Origin: Myxococcales bacterium
GTDB taxonomy: Bacteria > Myxococcota_A > Polyangia > Fen-1088
Direction: 5' to 3'
Assembly: GCA_003142855.1 (NCBI GenBank)
Contig: PLNW01000083.1
Coordinates: forward strand, 124,001 to 188,000
Length of the DNA stretch: 64,000 nucleotides
This document shows, in pieces, positions 34,467-43,293 of this stretch. Below the pieces are notes generated by a model, which was not told the origin of the DNA, searched no databases, and saw only the letters and a list, made by a program, of their open reading frames with translations. The position numbers were made by a program, and so were the translations under genes. Each line of letters starts with the position of its first letter. The stretch's first letter is position 1.

Positions 34467-36296
34467 CTAGCGCTGCAATACGGTGTCTGAGATGTTCACG
34501 CCGCCAGCTTCCAGCTTGCCAGCCAGGCGTGATGGCGTGCGGGTGGCGATGAAGCGACCTTTGCCTTTGCCTTTGCTTTGCCAGGCCAGAAGGGTCTCGG
34601 CGCGCAGTTCGCCAGCGGATCCCAAAGTGGGCTCGGCAATCTCCATGATCCGGATGCTCCCGTCAGTGAGAGTGACGGCATGGACCAGCACGTCGAGGCT
34701 CGATCCGAGCAGGTCATTGGGCGTCGACGATGAACCGTAGGTCGCGCCCATCACCCGCAGTCGGTAGAGGGCATCATTGGACGAGCGGGCGATCAATGCG
34801 GTGAGAGCGCCGTTTTGCCCCCGGGCGCACTCGCGTAGCAAATCGCCCAAGAGCATGGATGCAGCGGCGTCGGCGACGACATAGTCCGGTCTGAGCGCCA
34901 CCGCGGCGGCGACCAGGTCAGGAACGCGGGCCGCGACCGGCAGTTTCAGCCAGGCAGATGCGCTGGCAGGCGGGGTGATGGTTTCGGCCAAAACCACGAC
35001 GCGTGCCACTCGATCGAGCGACCAGGCCAAGGTGCCTAGCAGCAGGTCGCAAGACGCGCGGTCACCAGCAACGAGCAGGTTCTGCCGGGTGCTTACGCAG
35101 GCTTCGAGGACTTGCTGCATTTCCGCAGAAAGTCCGCCGTCGGTCACCATTTCGTCCAGGGTCTTGTGGCCAACATTCGGCCGTCGGATTGAGGCGCGCA
35201 GGCGGTCGCACAGGGGCGGAAACAGGGCGGTGATGCGTGTGCCATCGGCGAGGGTTGTGTCGATGACCGACGCATCGGGTTCCGGTCGCGGCACGCCTCT
35301 GGCAGCCAGCCTACGCAGATGGTCCGGCAGCGACGCCAAATCGGCGGACGCGACCACACCAGCCTCTCGACGGCCGTTCCGCTCAACCTCCACGGATTGC
35401 GTTCCGGAGAAGAACGCCGCGGTTGCGTCCTCGCTGTCCAGCAAGCGAACCAGCCAGGGTGGGTAGTCTCCGCCTGCTTGTGCCGGTGCTGCCGAAGGGG
35501 CAGCCGGGGGAGGGAAGGCGGGCGGGGCGGGCGGCGGCGGGGGGGCGGCACGCTCAGGCTCTCGGGTCAGTTGCGCCGGGGGCGTGCCCCGAGGTGTGGT
35601 CAGCGGCTCGTCGGGCGACGGCGACGGCGTCGGCGTCGGGACGGGAACCGGCGGTCTCAGCGGCGGGAGGTTCAGTCGCGGCGCAGGGCTGGATAGCGCA
35701 TCATCATCGTCCAGGCTGATTTCCGTAGGTAGCGGCGGCGCAGGAAGCGGCTCGGCAGCCACCACAGGAATGGTCTTGCTCTCTCGCCTGGGGGGTGGCG
35801 GGGGCGGTGGCGCGGGGACATGGGCCTTCGACCCGCGGGAGGGCTTGGGCCCGGAACCCTCATCGCCCCCGTACAGGGCGCCGGGCCGCGGGGGCGGCGG
35901 AGGCGGCGGGGCGCGACGGGGCAGGGCTGTGCTGAGCGAGCCTGCTTCGGCCGTCGAAGGTGCGTAGGGCGGCGGAGTGGAGCCGAGCTGTGGCTCGGCT
36001 GCGCGCACCCCGCCGGTCACTCGAATGGCGAAATCGCCGACGAAGACCTTGTCAGAGGTTGAGATCGACGTGGCCTCGGCGATCTTGCGGCCGTTCACAT
36101 AAGTCCCGTTGGTGCTGCCCAAATCTTCCACCAGGAGCTGGCCATTCTGTAGCAGCAGGCGACAGTGGTGCTTGGACACGTTGCCCTTGGGAAGGACGAT
36201 GTCGTTGTCCCGGACCCGTCCTACTCGAATCTCAGTCTTGTCAAAGGTGAGATCCTTGGACTCTCCACCTTTCTCGGCCAGCGTCAGGATCAGCAT
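34467..36296 (-). CDS. FHA domain fused to a CpaF-like domain without ATPase motifs
   Basis: 609 residues. An N-terminal FHA domain (1-95; VGRVRDNDIVLP, SKHHCRLL, DLGSTNGTYVNG) is joined by a Pro-rich linker of about 200 residues to a region that follows CpaF/TadA secretion ATPases: TLDEMVTDGGLSAEMQQVLEACV, then the Walker A position. There VAGDRASCD (409-417) replaces GGTGSGKT, and RPDYVVAD (from 470) replaces the Walker B-side RPDRIVVGE. It should not hydrolyse ATP in the usual way. Possibly a phospho-dependent regulator of a pilus or secretion system; none is encoded nearby. Confidence 0.78.
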   Translation of the reverse strand: MLILTLAEKGGESKDLTFDKTEIRVGRVRDNDIVLPKGNVSKHHCRLLLQNGQLLVEDLGSTNGTYVNGRKIAEATSISTSDKVFVGDFAIRVTGGVRAAEPQLGSTPPPYAPSTAEAGSLSTALPRRAPPPPPPPRPGALYGGDEGSGPKPSRGSKAHVPAPPPPPPPRRESKTIPVVAAEPLPAPPLPTEISLDDDDALSSPAPRLNLPPLRPPVPVPTPTPSPSPDEPLTTPRGTPPAQLTREPERAAPPPPPAPPAFPPPAAPSAAPAQAGGDYPPWLVRLLDSEDATAAFFSGTQSVEVERNGRREAGVVASADLASLPDHLRRLAARGVPRPEPDASVIDTTLADGTRITALFPPLCDRLRASIRRPNVGHKTLDEMVTDGGLSAEMQQVLEACVSTRQNLLVAGDRASCDLLLGTLAWSLDRVARVVVLAETITPPASASAWLKLPVAARVPDLVAAAVALRPDYVVADAAASMLLGDLLRECARGQNGALTALIARSSNDALYRLRVMGATYGSSSTPNDLLGSSLDVLVHAVTLTDGSIRIMEIAEPTLGSAGELRAETLLAWQSKGKGKGRFIATRTPSRLAGKLEAGGVNISDTVLQR

Positions 36297-36441
36297 GGCA
36301 TCACGCTAAGCAAAAACGCGTCCCTTGTCCACTTGGGTCGTCGTAGGATTTGGCGACTACCCCGTCGGGCCGGTCTGTGGTGCAATGGTGGGGAGCCCGT
36401 TGCGGCCGCAATCATCAACTGTTCAAATGGAGGGCGTGACC

Positions 36442-37035
36442 ATGCAGATCTCAAGAGTCGCTGCTTTGGCTGGAATGCTGACCGTGGCATTTAGCTTCTC
36501 AGGTCGTGCCCGTGGCGACTCAGCAAAACCAAAGTATTACTTCACTATAAGTAATATAACCTCTGAAGATAAAACGATTATTTCTTTGGCAAAAGAGCTC
36601 CTCGCCAAGGAAATTTCGTCTCGATCCGAATTCACCCAGGACCTGGGCGGCGCCGAGGGTGAGGCCGCGGCCACCGCGGAGATGAAGAAGCGAGGGCTGA
36701 AGGGCTTTCAGGTCAACCTGCGCATCATGACCTTCAAGCAGGAGATCAAGCCGCCGGTGCCCGGCCGACGCGATCAGCAAATGGCCATCCAGGTCAAGCT
36801 GGGCGTCTACGGCACAACCTACCCGGGAGGCAAGCTCAACTTCACCGGCGACGGCGAGGCGTCGCTCCTGGGCGAGTTTTCCGAGCGTCGCAGGGAGAGC
36901 GACGTGCAGAACCTGATGAAAACGGCCCTGGCCAGTGCGCTCAAGCAGGCGGTCAGCACAGCGGTCGACAAGATGTCCACCGCCACGCTGCCAGAGTCGC
37001 CTCGCCGCAAGGGCAAGCGGCACAAGTCCCAATAG
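36442..37035 (+). CDS. Secreted protein of unknown function with an AT-rich 5' patch
   Basis: 197 residues from the ATG at 36442, which follows GGAGGG at 36429. Signal peptide cleaved near RARGD. The mature part is alpha/beta with a strand repeat (FQVNLRIMTFKQEI and MAIQVKLGVYGTTYPGG) and a basic C-terminus (PRRKGKRHKSQ). Codons between about 36527 and 36598 are strikingly A/T-rich compared with the rest of the gene. No family recognised. The gene ends 25 bases before the glutaredoxin-like gene. Confidence 0.65.
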   Translation: MQISRVAALAGMLTVAFSFSGRARGDSAKPKYYFTISNITSEDKTIISLAKELLAKEISSRSEFTQDLGGAEGEAAATAEMKKRGLKGFQVNLRIMTFKQEIKPPVPGRRDQQMAIQVKLGVYGTTYPGGKLNFTGDGEASLLGEFSERRRESDVQNLMKTALASALKQAVSTAVDKMSTATLPESPRRKGKRHKSQ

Positions 37036-37060
37036 TGTTGTAGGCAGGTAACTCCGATCC

Positions 37061-37807
37061 ATGTGGTCCCATCTTCCAGGCTTCCGATCTCACATTGTCC
37101 TTGCGCTCTTGTTGCTGGCCAGCGCTTGCAAGAAAGGTGCGCCCCCGGCTCCACCACCCACGGCCCAGGCCGAGCTGCCGCCGCTCGACGTGAACAAGGA
37201 TTCGGCGCTGCTCTTCACCCACGTTGAGTCCAACGGGAATTTCGCCACGACCGACAAGGCCGATTCGGTGCCGGAAGTGGCCCGGCGTCTGGTGCGGGTC
37301 ACTGACCCAGCCAAGGGCGTGGCCGAGCGGCGGGATACGTCCAATGTCTACGTCGTCGACTTGCGCGAGTTGCTGACCAACGGCAAGGCGCGGGCACGGG
37401 CCATGTCGCGCGAGGCATTCGAGACCGGCGCACTGGCGCAGTTGCCGCCCGGTGATTCCAGTGCGCTGGCAGGCCCGCATGGCCCGCCTTTGCCCGAAGA
37501 GCCCGAAGCAGCGGGCTCGGACGCTGGGGCCGGGCATGCGCTCGCAGGAGGCCCGCCGGTCGTGATCCTATACGGGACGCCGTGGTGCGGGGCCTGCAAG
37601 GCGGCGCGCCAGTACCTGAGTTCCAAGCACATTCCCTTTGCCTACAAGGACATCGAAAACGATGCGTCCGCTGCGCGCGAGCTGCAACACAAGGCCTCGC
37701 GGCTGGGAATTCCAGCGGATCGGGTGCCCATCCTCGACGTGCGCGGTCGTCTATTGGTGGGATTCGACCGGACGAGACTGGAGGCACTGCTAGGCGATGC
37801 AACCTAG
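37061..37807 (+). CDS. Glutaredoxin-domain lipoprotein
   Basis: 248 residues with a lipoprotein signal (lipobox SAC, C23), a Pro/Ala-rich linker and a C-terminal glutaredoxin/thioredoxin-fold domain starting near 165 with the redox pair C176-C179 in GTPWCGACK. The cis-Pro loop RVPILDVRG is present. A membrane-tethered CGAC domain suggests a periplasmic disulfide or reductant-handling role. The partner is unknown; it is probably cotranscribed with the preceding secreted protein. Confidence 0.75.
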   Translation: MWSHLPGFRSHIVLALLLLASACKKGAPPAPPPTAQAELPPLDVNKDSALLFTHVESNGNFATTDKADSVPEVARRLVRVTDPAKGVAERRDTSNVYVVDLRELLTNGKARARAMSREAFETGALAQLPPGDSSALAGPHGPPLPEEPEAAGSDAGAGHALAGGPPVVILYGTPWCGACKAARQYLSSKHIPFAYKDIENDASAARELQHKASRLGIPADRVPILDVRGRLLVGFDRTRLEALLGDAT

Positions 37808-38052
37808 TCGCGTGGGGAGCCCGCCGGCTCCCCCTGCGGGGACTTCGGGACCGACAGCCCACCCCCGCCCGCCCCGCGCTTCGCGCGCCCTCGTCGCCGG
37901 CGGCGCACCATCGTGCGAGGCCGAGCGAAGCGAGCGGGGTGGGTGTGGCGGGTGGGGGGCCGAAGGGCATGGCGAGGCCGAGCGAAGCGAGCGGGGAGGC
38001 GGTGGCGGGTGGGGGGCCGAAGGGCGGAGCGAACCCTTTCAGGGTTCCCATA
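37804..38052. repeat. Second dispersed repeat, copy 1, with an internal 57-base tandem
   Basis: Begins TAGTCGCGTGGGGAGCCC then CGCCGG, and ends with the inverted repeat GAACCCTTTCAGGGTTC (38031-38047) and CCAT; the same ends flank a shorter copy at 54054-54133. In between, a 57-base unit starting GAGGCCGAGCGAAGCGAGC occurs twice (37917-37973 and 37974-38030). It fills the gap between the glutaredoxin-like gene and tyrA. No gene is seen. Confidence 0.7.
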
Positions 38053-38104
38053 TCGGCTGTCGCCCGCCGACTTCGGCCGCATAACCTGGTAGTGTTCCTG
38101 CCGC

Positions 38105-38980
38105 GTGGATTCTAAGGTTCCATTTTCTCGCCTGGCTCTCATCGGTGTCGGCTACATCGGAGGCTCAGCCGCCCTGGCCGCGCGACGGGCTGGACTGGTC
38201 GGCTCGGTGACTGGCTACGATGTGGACGCCAAGGCTGGTCCGTTGGCCCTGTCGCGCGGTGTGGTCGACGAGATGGCGGACAGTGCCGAAGCCGCGGTGG
38301 CCGGAGCGTCGCTGGTCTTGTTGGCCGCTCCGGTGCTGAGCCTGGCGGGCCTGCTTCGTCGTATCGCCGGGAAGCTAGCGCCCACGGCGACGGTCATCGA
38401 CGTCGGCAGTGTCAAGCAGTCGATCGTGCTTGAAGCGGATGCGGCGTTGCCGGGTGGACGTTTCGTGGGCTGCCACCCCATGGCGGGGGCTGAGCATGTG
38501 GGTGTGGGCGCCGCCGACCCGGACATCTTCGCGGGACGGGTGTGTTTCCTGTGCCCGAGTGCGCGCACCAGCGACGAGGCGGCCAGGGCCGCGGCCCTGT
38601 TCTGGCAAGGCCTTGGCTGCCAGATGGTGTCTATCGATCCGTCGCTGCACGACCGTCTGATGGCAGCGGTCAGCCACTTGCCCCATGTGGCCGCCTTCGC
38701 GTTGGCGGGCAGCCTGACCGATGCCCTCCCGCTCATCGAGTCGAATGTTTTGCCGGGCAGGCCCACAACCAGCTTGCGCGACACGATTCGCGTCGCCGCG
38801 TCCAGCCCGCAGGTCTGGCGGGACATTCTCCTCGCCAACCGTGAGCATCTGCTCCCGCTGGTGCGCGAGTTGGAGCAACGGGTGCGCGCCATCGGCGCGG
38901 CCATGGCCGCTGGCGACGCCGCCGCGCTCGAGGCGGCGCTGGCCTTGGGACAGGCGTGCCGCCTGCGGCTGGTGAAGTGA
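38105..38980 (+). CDS. tyrA: Prephenate dehydrogenase family protein (TyrA)
   Basis: 291 residues, NAD(P)-dependent. Oxidative decarboxylation of prephenate (or arogenate) on the tyrosine route. Nucleotide-binding GVGYIGGSAA and GYDVD, DVGSVKQSIV, and the catalytic-region GCHPMAGAEHVGVGAA and SHLPHVAAFALA are present. GTG start. No ACT or chorismate mutase domain, so probably not tyrosine-feedback-controlled by a fused domain. It heads an overlapping trio ending in aroA. Confidence 0.93.
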   Translation: MDSKVPFSRLALIGVGYIGGSAALAARRAGLVGSVTGYDVDAKAGPLALSRGVVDEMADSAEAAVAGASLVLLAAPVLSLAGLLRRIAGKLAPTATVIDVGSVKQSIVLEADAALPGGRFVGCHPMAGAEHVGVGAADPDIFAGRVCFLCPSARTSDEAARAAALFWQGLGCQMVSIDPSLHDRLMAAVSHLPHVAAFALAGSLTDALPLIESNVLPGRPTTSLRDTIRVAASSPQVWRDILLANREHLLPLVRELEQRVRAIGAAMAAGDAAALEAALALGQACRLRLVK

Positions 38981-40029
38981 AGGTGTTTCTTACTGGCTTC
39001 AGAGTTCCGCCGGGCGTGCTGGGCGCTTGGCTGGTCGTGTCCTGCGCCGCCCCGGTTTCGCCAGGCCCGGCAGCCGTTGCGGCGGCCCCGCGCACCGCTG
39101 CCGACGACGACGATCTTTGGGCGTTGGCGCCCGCCGAGGCAGAGCTTTTGGTCTGGGCCGACATGGCCCAACTGCGCGAGTCGGTTTGGACCAAGGCGGC
39201 CCTGTACAAGACGGCTCCCGAGGAGCGCGCCGCGCGGGCGCGATCGCGCGGCTTTGACGAGGTGGACGATGTGGATCGTCTGCTCTACGTGACGGTTCCT
39301 CTCTTGCGTGAGGGTGCGAGCCTCTTGATCGCGCAGGGCCGCCTGGATCGCGAGCGCCTCAGCGAGGCGTTCCGGCACCAGCATCCCCAGACAACTGCGT
39401 CTGACTACCGGGGCGCGAGGGTGCTGGCCGAAGGTGAGGAAGCCATAGCCTTTCTCACCAAGCGAACCGTTGTGTCCGGCCCGCTGGTGGCTGTTCGTGC
39501 CACCATCGACTGTGGGCTCGGCTTGGCCCGCAGTGTGGCCAGCGAGTCGTGGTTGTCCACTCTTCAGACCGTGCTGCGCGAGGGCAGGGGCCCATCGCGG
39601 CGCCTGCCGGCGGTGGCTGCGGCGGTGCGGGTCAGCCCGACCATGCGCGCACAGCTCGAAGCCGAGATAGGCGAGGGCGGGACGCTGGAACAAGTTGGTG
39701 CGCGCCTTGACCTTGGCCGTGACCTGGACGTGGCCATAGTCGGGCTGGTGTCCACGCACCAGCAAGCCATGGACCTGGCCGCTCGTCTATCCGCGGCGCT
39801 ACGCGAGCAGCGCAACCGGCCGCTGGTCTTGGTGCTGGGCCTGCAGTCCATCCTGGACGGCGTTCGTCTTGACGCCCGCGAAAATCGAGTGGAAGGAAGG
39901 CTGAGCATTCCCGAGGATCAGCGTGCGGAGATCGTTGATCGCATGGCGCTGGTGGCGGAGCAGATTGCGCGCCGTCGTGCCAGCACGGCAGGCTCGGGCG
40001 AGAGTTCCCCCGAAGGAACCGTCCGATGA
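38977..40029 (+). CDS. Predicted lipoprotein of unknown function between tyrA and aroA
   Basis: 350 residues from a GTG overlapping the tyrA stop; lipobox VVSC near residue 21. After a spacer (ADDDDLW) the mature part contains DLWALAPAEAELLVWADM and repeated alpha/beta elements like those of secreted proteins with paired ~120-residue halves. No enzyme motif is recognised. Its tight overlap with both neighbours (4 bases each) indicates cotranslation, though a lipoprotein has no obvious place in aromatic synthesis. Confidence 0.65.
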   Translation: MKVFLTGFRVPPGVLGAWLVVSCAAPVSPGPAAVAAAPRTAADDDDLWALAPAEAELLVWADMAQLRESVWTKAALYKTAPEERAARARSRGFDEVDDVDRLLYVTVPLLREGASLLIAQGRLDRERLSEAFRHQHPQTTASDYRGARVLAEGEEAIAFLTKRTVVSGPLVAVRATIDCGLGLARSVASESWLSTLQTVLREGRGPSRRLPAVAAAVRVSPTMRAQLEAEIGEGGTLEQVGARLDLGRDLDVAIVGLVSTHQQAMDLAARLSAALREQRNRPLVLVLGLQSILDGVRLDARENRVEGRLSIPEDQRAEIVDRMALVAEQIARRRASTAGSGESSPEGTVR

Positions 40030-41384
40030 AGCAGCAGAATCAGAGTTCGGAACCCCTGCTGCGCATCAGCCGCAGCCCCGCGCTTCGGGGCAGGGTGAGT
40101 GTGCCCGGGGACAAGTCCATCTCGCATCGGGCCCTGCTGTTCGGCGCGTTGGCTGACGGCGCGGTCGAGATCAGTGGTCTGGGTCTGGGCGGTGACAACG
40201 CCAGCACCATGGCAGCCTTGCGTGCGCTGGGCGTACCCATCCAGCAGGCAGGCACAGAAGTGCGCGTGGAGGGTGTTGGCCTGGCGGGGCTGCAGCAAGC
40301 GGCTTGCCCTCTGGATTGCGGGAATTCGGGCACCACCATGCGTCTCTTCTGTGGGCTTTTGGCGGGCCGGCCGTTCGCGTCCACCCTGACCGGCGACGCG
40401 TCGCTGTCTCGCCGACCAATGGCCCGGGTGGCGACGCCCTTGCGACGCATGGGCGCGGTCATTGACGGTCGGCAAGAAGCGGCTCGGCCGGGCGATCTGT
40501 TTCCGCCTCTCACGGTGCGCGGCGGAGCGCTGCAGGGAATCGAGTACCAGCTTCCGGTGGCGAGCGCGCAGCTCAAGAGCGCCCTGATTCTGGCTGGCCT
40601 GCAGGCACGCGGCCGGACCGTGATCAGCGAGCCGGGCCTGTCGCGCGATCACAGCGAGCGAATGTTGCGGTTTCTCGGCGCGCCAGTGAGCGTTGAACCG
40701 GAACAGCGGCGCGTGGTGGTGGATCCCACGGGATGGAACGGCCGTCTGCGCGCAGGCACCGTGAGCGTGCCCGGCGATCTGTCTTCGGCGGCGTTTCTGC
40801 TGGTCGCTGCGCTCATTGTGCAGAATAGCGACGTGACGGTCGAGAACGTGGGACTCAACCCCACTCGTACCGGTGTGCTCGATGCCTTGATCGCCATGAG
40901 GGCCAATCTGGAGATCACGGTCACGGGCCAGGCCATGGGCGAGCCAGTCGGCAGCGTGCGCGCGCGGTGGAGCGACCGGCGGCTGCGCGGCACCACGGTG
41001 GCAGGGGAGCTGGCGCTGCGTTCCATCGACGAGATTCCGGCGCTGGCCGTGGCCGCCGCCCTGGCCGATGGCACCACCGAGTTCGGTGACCTTCGGGAAC
41101 TGCGCGTGAAGGAATCGGACCGCATCACCTGCATCGTGCGCGAGTTGCAGCGAGCCGGCGTGACAGTGCGCGAGGCCCCAGCCGGTTTTTCGGTGACGGG
41201 CACCGCGGGACAGCCCTGTCAGGGCGGCCGCGTGCAGCCGGATGGCGATCACCGCATGGCCATGGCGGGCGCCATACTGGGGTTGGTGGCTGCCGACGCG
41301 ACCGAGGTGCCGAGCCAAGACATCGCGACTTCATTCCCGAGTTTCGCCCAGCTCCTGCAGGTGCTGGGCGCGTCCGTGGGCTAG
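40026..41384 (+). CDS. aroA: EPSP synthase AroA
   Basis: 452-residue 3-phosphoshikimate 1-carboxyvinyltransferase of the shikimate pathway. Recognised by PGDKSISHRALLFGALADG, NSGTTMRLFCG, SAQLKSALILAGL, the ELRVKESDR segment and DGDHRMAMA. Length and order are normal. The ATG overlaps the upstream stop. Its TAG stop shares CTAG with the stop of the convergent gene. Confidence 0.97.
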   Translation: MKQQNQSSEPLLRISRSPALRGRVSVPGDKSISHRALLFGALADGAVEISGLGLGGDNASTMAALRALGVPIQQAGTEVRVEGVGLAGLQQAACPLDCGNSGTTMRLFCGLLAGRPFASTLTGDASLSRRPMARVATPLRRMGAVIDGRQEAARPGDLFPPLTVRGGALQGIEYQLPVASAQLKSALILAGLQARGRTVISEPGLSRDHSERMLRFLGAPVSVEPEQRRVVVDPTGWNGRLRAGTVSVPGDLSSAAFLLVAALIVQNSDVTVENVGLNPTRTGVLDALIAMRANLEITVTGQAMGEPVGSVRARWSDRRLRGTTVAGELALRSIDEIPALAVAAALADGTTEFGDLRELRVKESDRITCIVRELQRAGVTVREAPAGFSVTGTAGQPCQGGRVQPDGDHRMAMAGAILGLVAADATEVPSQDIATSFPSFAQLLQVLGASVG

Positions 41385-42442
41385 AACCTTCCCCCGAGCG
41401 CGACCTTGAGGGCCGGTTTCCCCGCATCGGGAGCCGGTGCGATCAGCACGTAGCAACTGAGCACGGCCACGCTGGCACCGACCCCGATCAGGGCACCAGC
41501 CACGGCTGGCCACTTCTTGCTGTCGTGGCCGACATTGGCCAACAAGGCGCCTCCTGCGACGACGGTGGCGAAACCCAGGGCGATGCCTCCCGCGGCCAGA
41601 GGACGGCGCCAGGACGACGGCGGCGGGGGTGGTGGCGGGGGTGGGCGTTGCTGAGTCAGCCAAAGCTCGACCGGATTCTTGATGGCGTCGCCAAGCTGGA
41701 TGATTTTCTGGCGGGCCTCGTCGACGGTGCACACCGGGCAGAATCGTGTTTGGGTGTCGATGGGCACGCCCGCGGGCGTGGGACCTTCGGCGCTGAAAAG
41801 CCGCGCAGTCATGTCGTAGCTGTTTCCCGTGACCGCCACGCTGACGCGCACGACGTGGCTGACGTCCAGCATCTGGCCCAGGCGCTTTACGCACATCGAA
41901 CCTTCGCATTGTTGCAGTTCAGGGAAGATGTCGATGTAGCGCGCGACATCGACGGAATCGAGCACGTAGATGGGCGCGGTGCGGGTGAGGCCCACCACGA
42001 ACCCATCTTGCAGGCGCATGGCCAGGGCACGCGAAGCGTCTTCTCCGGTCACCTGGAATTCTGTGACGGCGACACGCGCGGTGGTCGGATACTGACCGTC
42101 CGGGTGGACGGAAACCGGCGGCAGAAGCATGCCGGCGGCCACACCGTTGGCAGGCGGCGGGGCGACGGGGATGACCGGCGGCGCGCCAGTCTTCTTGGCG
42201 GGCGGCGGGGCAGGCTGTGCGGGTGTGGTCGGGGCTGGCTCCGGCGGCTTGGCAGCGGGAACGGCAGATTCCGCCGCGCGGTCACCGTTCGACGCGACCC
42301 CGCCGGCCGAGCTCACGCGCGTGGCGGCCGGCTTCTTGCCGTTCGCCGCGGGCAGGCCCTCGGAGGCAGTCTTGGTCTGTCCCAGAGCAGTCTGAGCGCT
42401 CAGCAAGACGATCAACAAGGGAAGCAGGGTGGGCCTAGTCAC
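41381..42442 (-). CDS. Secreted/anchored protein with a Pro-rich linker and C-terminal membrane segments
   Basis: 353 residues. Signal peptide (PLLIVLLSAQTALGQ), a Pro/Ala-rich region to about 100, then a globular domain (TARVAVTEFQVTGEDASRALAMRL, VLDSVDVARYIDIFPELQQCEGSMCVKRLGQML) of the type used in TolB-N-like proteins that compute from name-value loops, with two cysteines in a C-x4-C pair. Two hydrophobic segments near the C-terminus follow a poly-Pro stretch (SWRRPLAAGGIALGFATVVAGGALLA). A myxobacterial type of unknown function. Confidence 0.6.
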   Translation of the reverse strand: MTRPTLLPLLIVLLSAQTALGQTKTASEGLPAANGKKPAATRVSSAGGVASNGDRAAESAVPAAKPPEPAPTTPAQPAPPPAKKTGAPPVIPVAPPPANGVAAGMLLPPVSVHPDGQYPTTARVAVTEFQVTGEDASRALAMRLQDGFVVGLTRTAPIYVLDSVDVARYIDIFPELQQCEGSMCVKRLGQMLDVSHVVRVSVAVTGNSYDMTARLFSAEGPTPAGVPIDTQTRFCPVCTVDEARQKIIQLGDAIKNPVELWLTQQRPPPPPPPPPSSWRRPLAAGGIALGFATVVAGGALLANVGHDSKKWPAVAGALIGVGASVAVLSCYVLIAPAPDAGKPALKVALGGRF

Positions 42443-42509
42443 GGGAAGGGCTCAGTCTGTCACATTGGGTACGCGTCGTCAGCGGTTCTGGTCGGTGCGG
42501 TTGTGTCAG

Positions 42510-43202
42510 TCATTCCTTCTCTTCCAGTTTCTTCTTCATACGTTTGAGAAGGGCATCAAAGGATTCCTTGTTGATGATCTTGCTGAACTCGGCCCGGTAG
42601 TTCTCCACCATGCTCTGCTCGTCGGTGATGACGTCGTAGACCAGCCACTTGCCTTCTTTGTCGAGGAGCTTGTATTCAATCGCCACGTCCACCTTCTTTC
42701 CCCGCGTTATGCTGTGCAGGGTGGCGGTCACGTCGGCCTCCTTGCCGTCGATGGTTTCCTTGTCAAAAGCTAGGTCGTAGTTCGGCGATCCGTGGACCTG
42801 CTTGATGTAGCTGCGCTCGATCAAATCCCGCAGCGTGGTCACGAAATCCGTTCGCTGTTTGGCCGAAAGGCCATCCCAATGTCGCGCGAGCGATCGTCGC
42901 GCCAACTCCTCGAAGTCGAGAAAGCCAGTCACGATCCTGCGCATCTCGCTCCGCTTGGCGTCGGCCTCGGGCGACCAGGACGGCGCCCGGCGCGCAAACA
43001 ACTTCTTGAGCGCGCTGTCAGACTTCTTCAGCTCCGCCATGGGGCTCGACGAGGCCTTGGGGTCGCCGGCCGTCGCCTGGCTGGGCGCAGGACCTCCGTG
43101 CTTGGGTTCGGCGGCAGCCGGCGTGGTTGTCGGCACGAGCAAGGCAAGAACGACCATGGCGTTACGCGCGTTGGAGAGGACCGGCAAGACAAGGTACTTC
43201 AT
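42510..43202 (-). CDS. MlaC/Ttg2D-family phospholipid-binding protein
   Basis: 230 residues with a signal peptide, an acidic/Ser-rich spacer and the MlaC domain: DFEELARRSLARHWDGLSAKQRTDFVTTLRDLI, then YKLLDKEGKWLVYDVITDEQSMVENYRAEFSKII. MlaC shuttles phospholipid between the outer-membrane MlaA and the inner-membrane MlaFEDB. None of these partners is encoded here, so it is an orphan copy. Confidence 0.85.
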   Translation of the reverse strand: MKYLVLPVLSNARNAMVVLALLVPTTTPAAAEPKHGGPAPSQATAGDPKASSSPMAELKKSDSALKKLFARRAPSWSPEADAKRSEMRRIVTGFLDFEELARRSLARHWDGLSAKQRTDFVTTLRDLIERSYIKQVHGSPNYDLAFDKETIDGKEADVTATLHSITRGKKVDVAIEYKLLDKEGKWLVYDVITDEQSMVENYRAEFSKIINKESFDALLKRMKKKLEEKE

Positions 43203-43293
43203 GGAATGACAGGACGACTCTATACCGCAGGTGCCCGCCTAAAGGAAACGGCGCCGGACCCGTGCCATGGGAAGGGTCACGTGATAGCTTTGC

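Noticed and set aside
37299-38051. 250-codon minus-strand frame starting MGTLKGF
   Set aside because: Its start is translation of the second dispersed repeat and the rest is antisense to the glutaredoxin-like gene.
39918-41318. 466-codon antisense frame over aroA
   Set aside because: Shadow of aroA, low-complexity translation.
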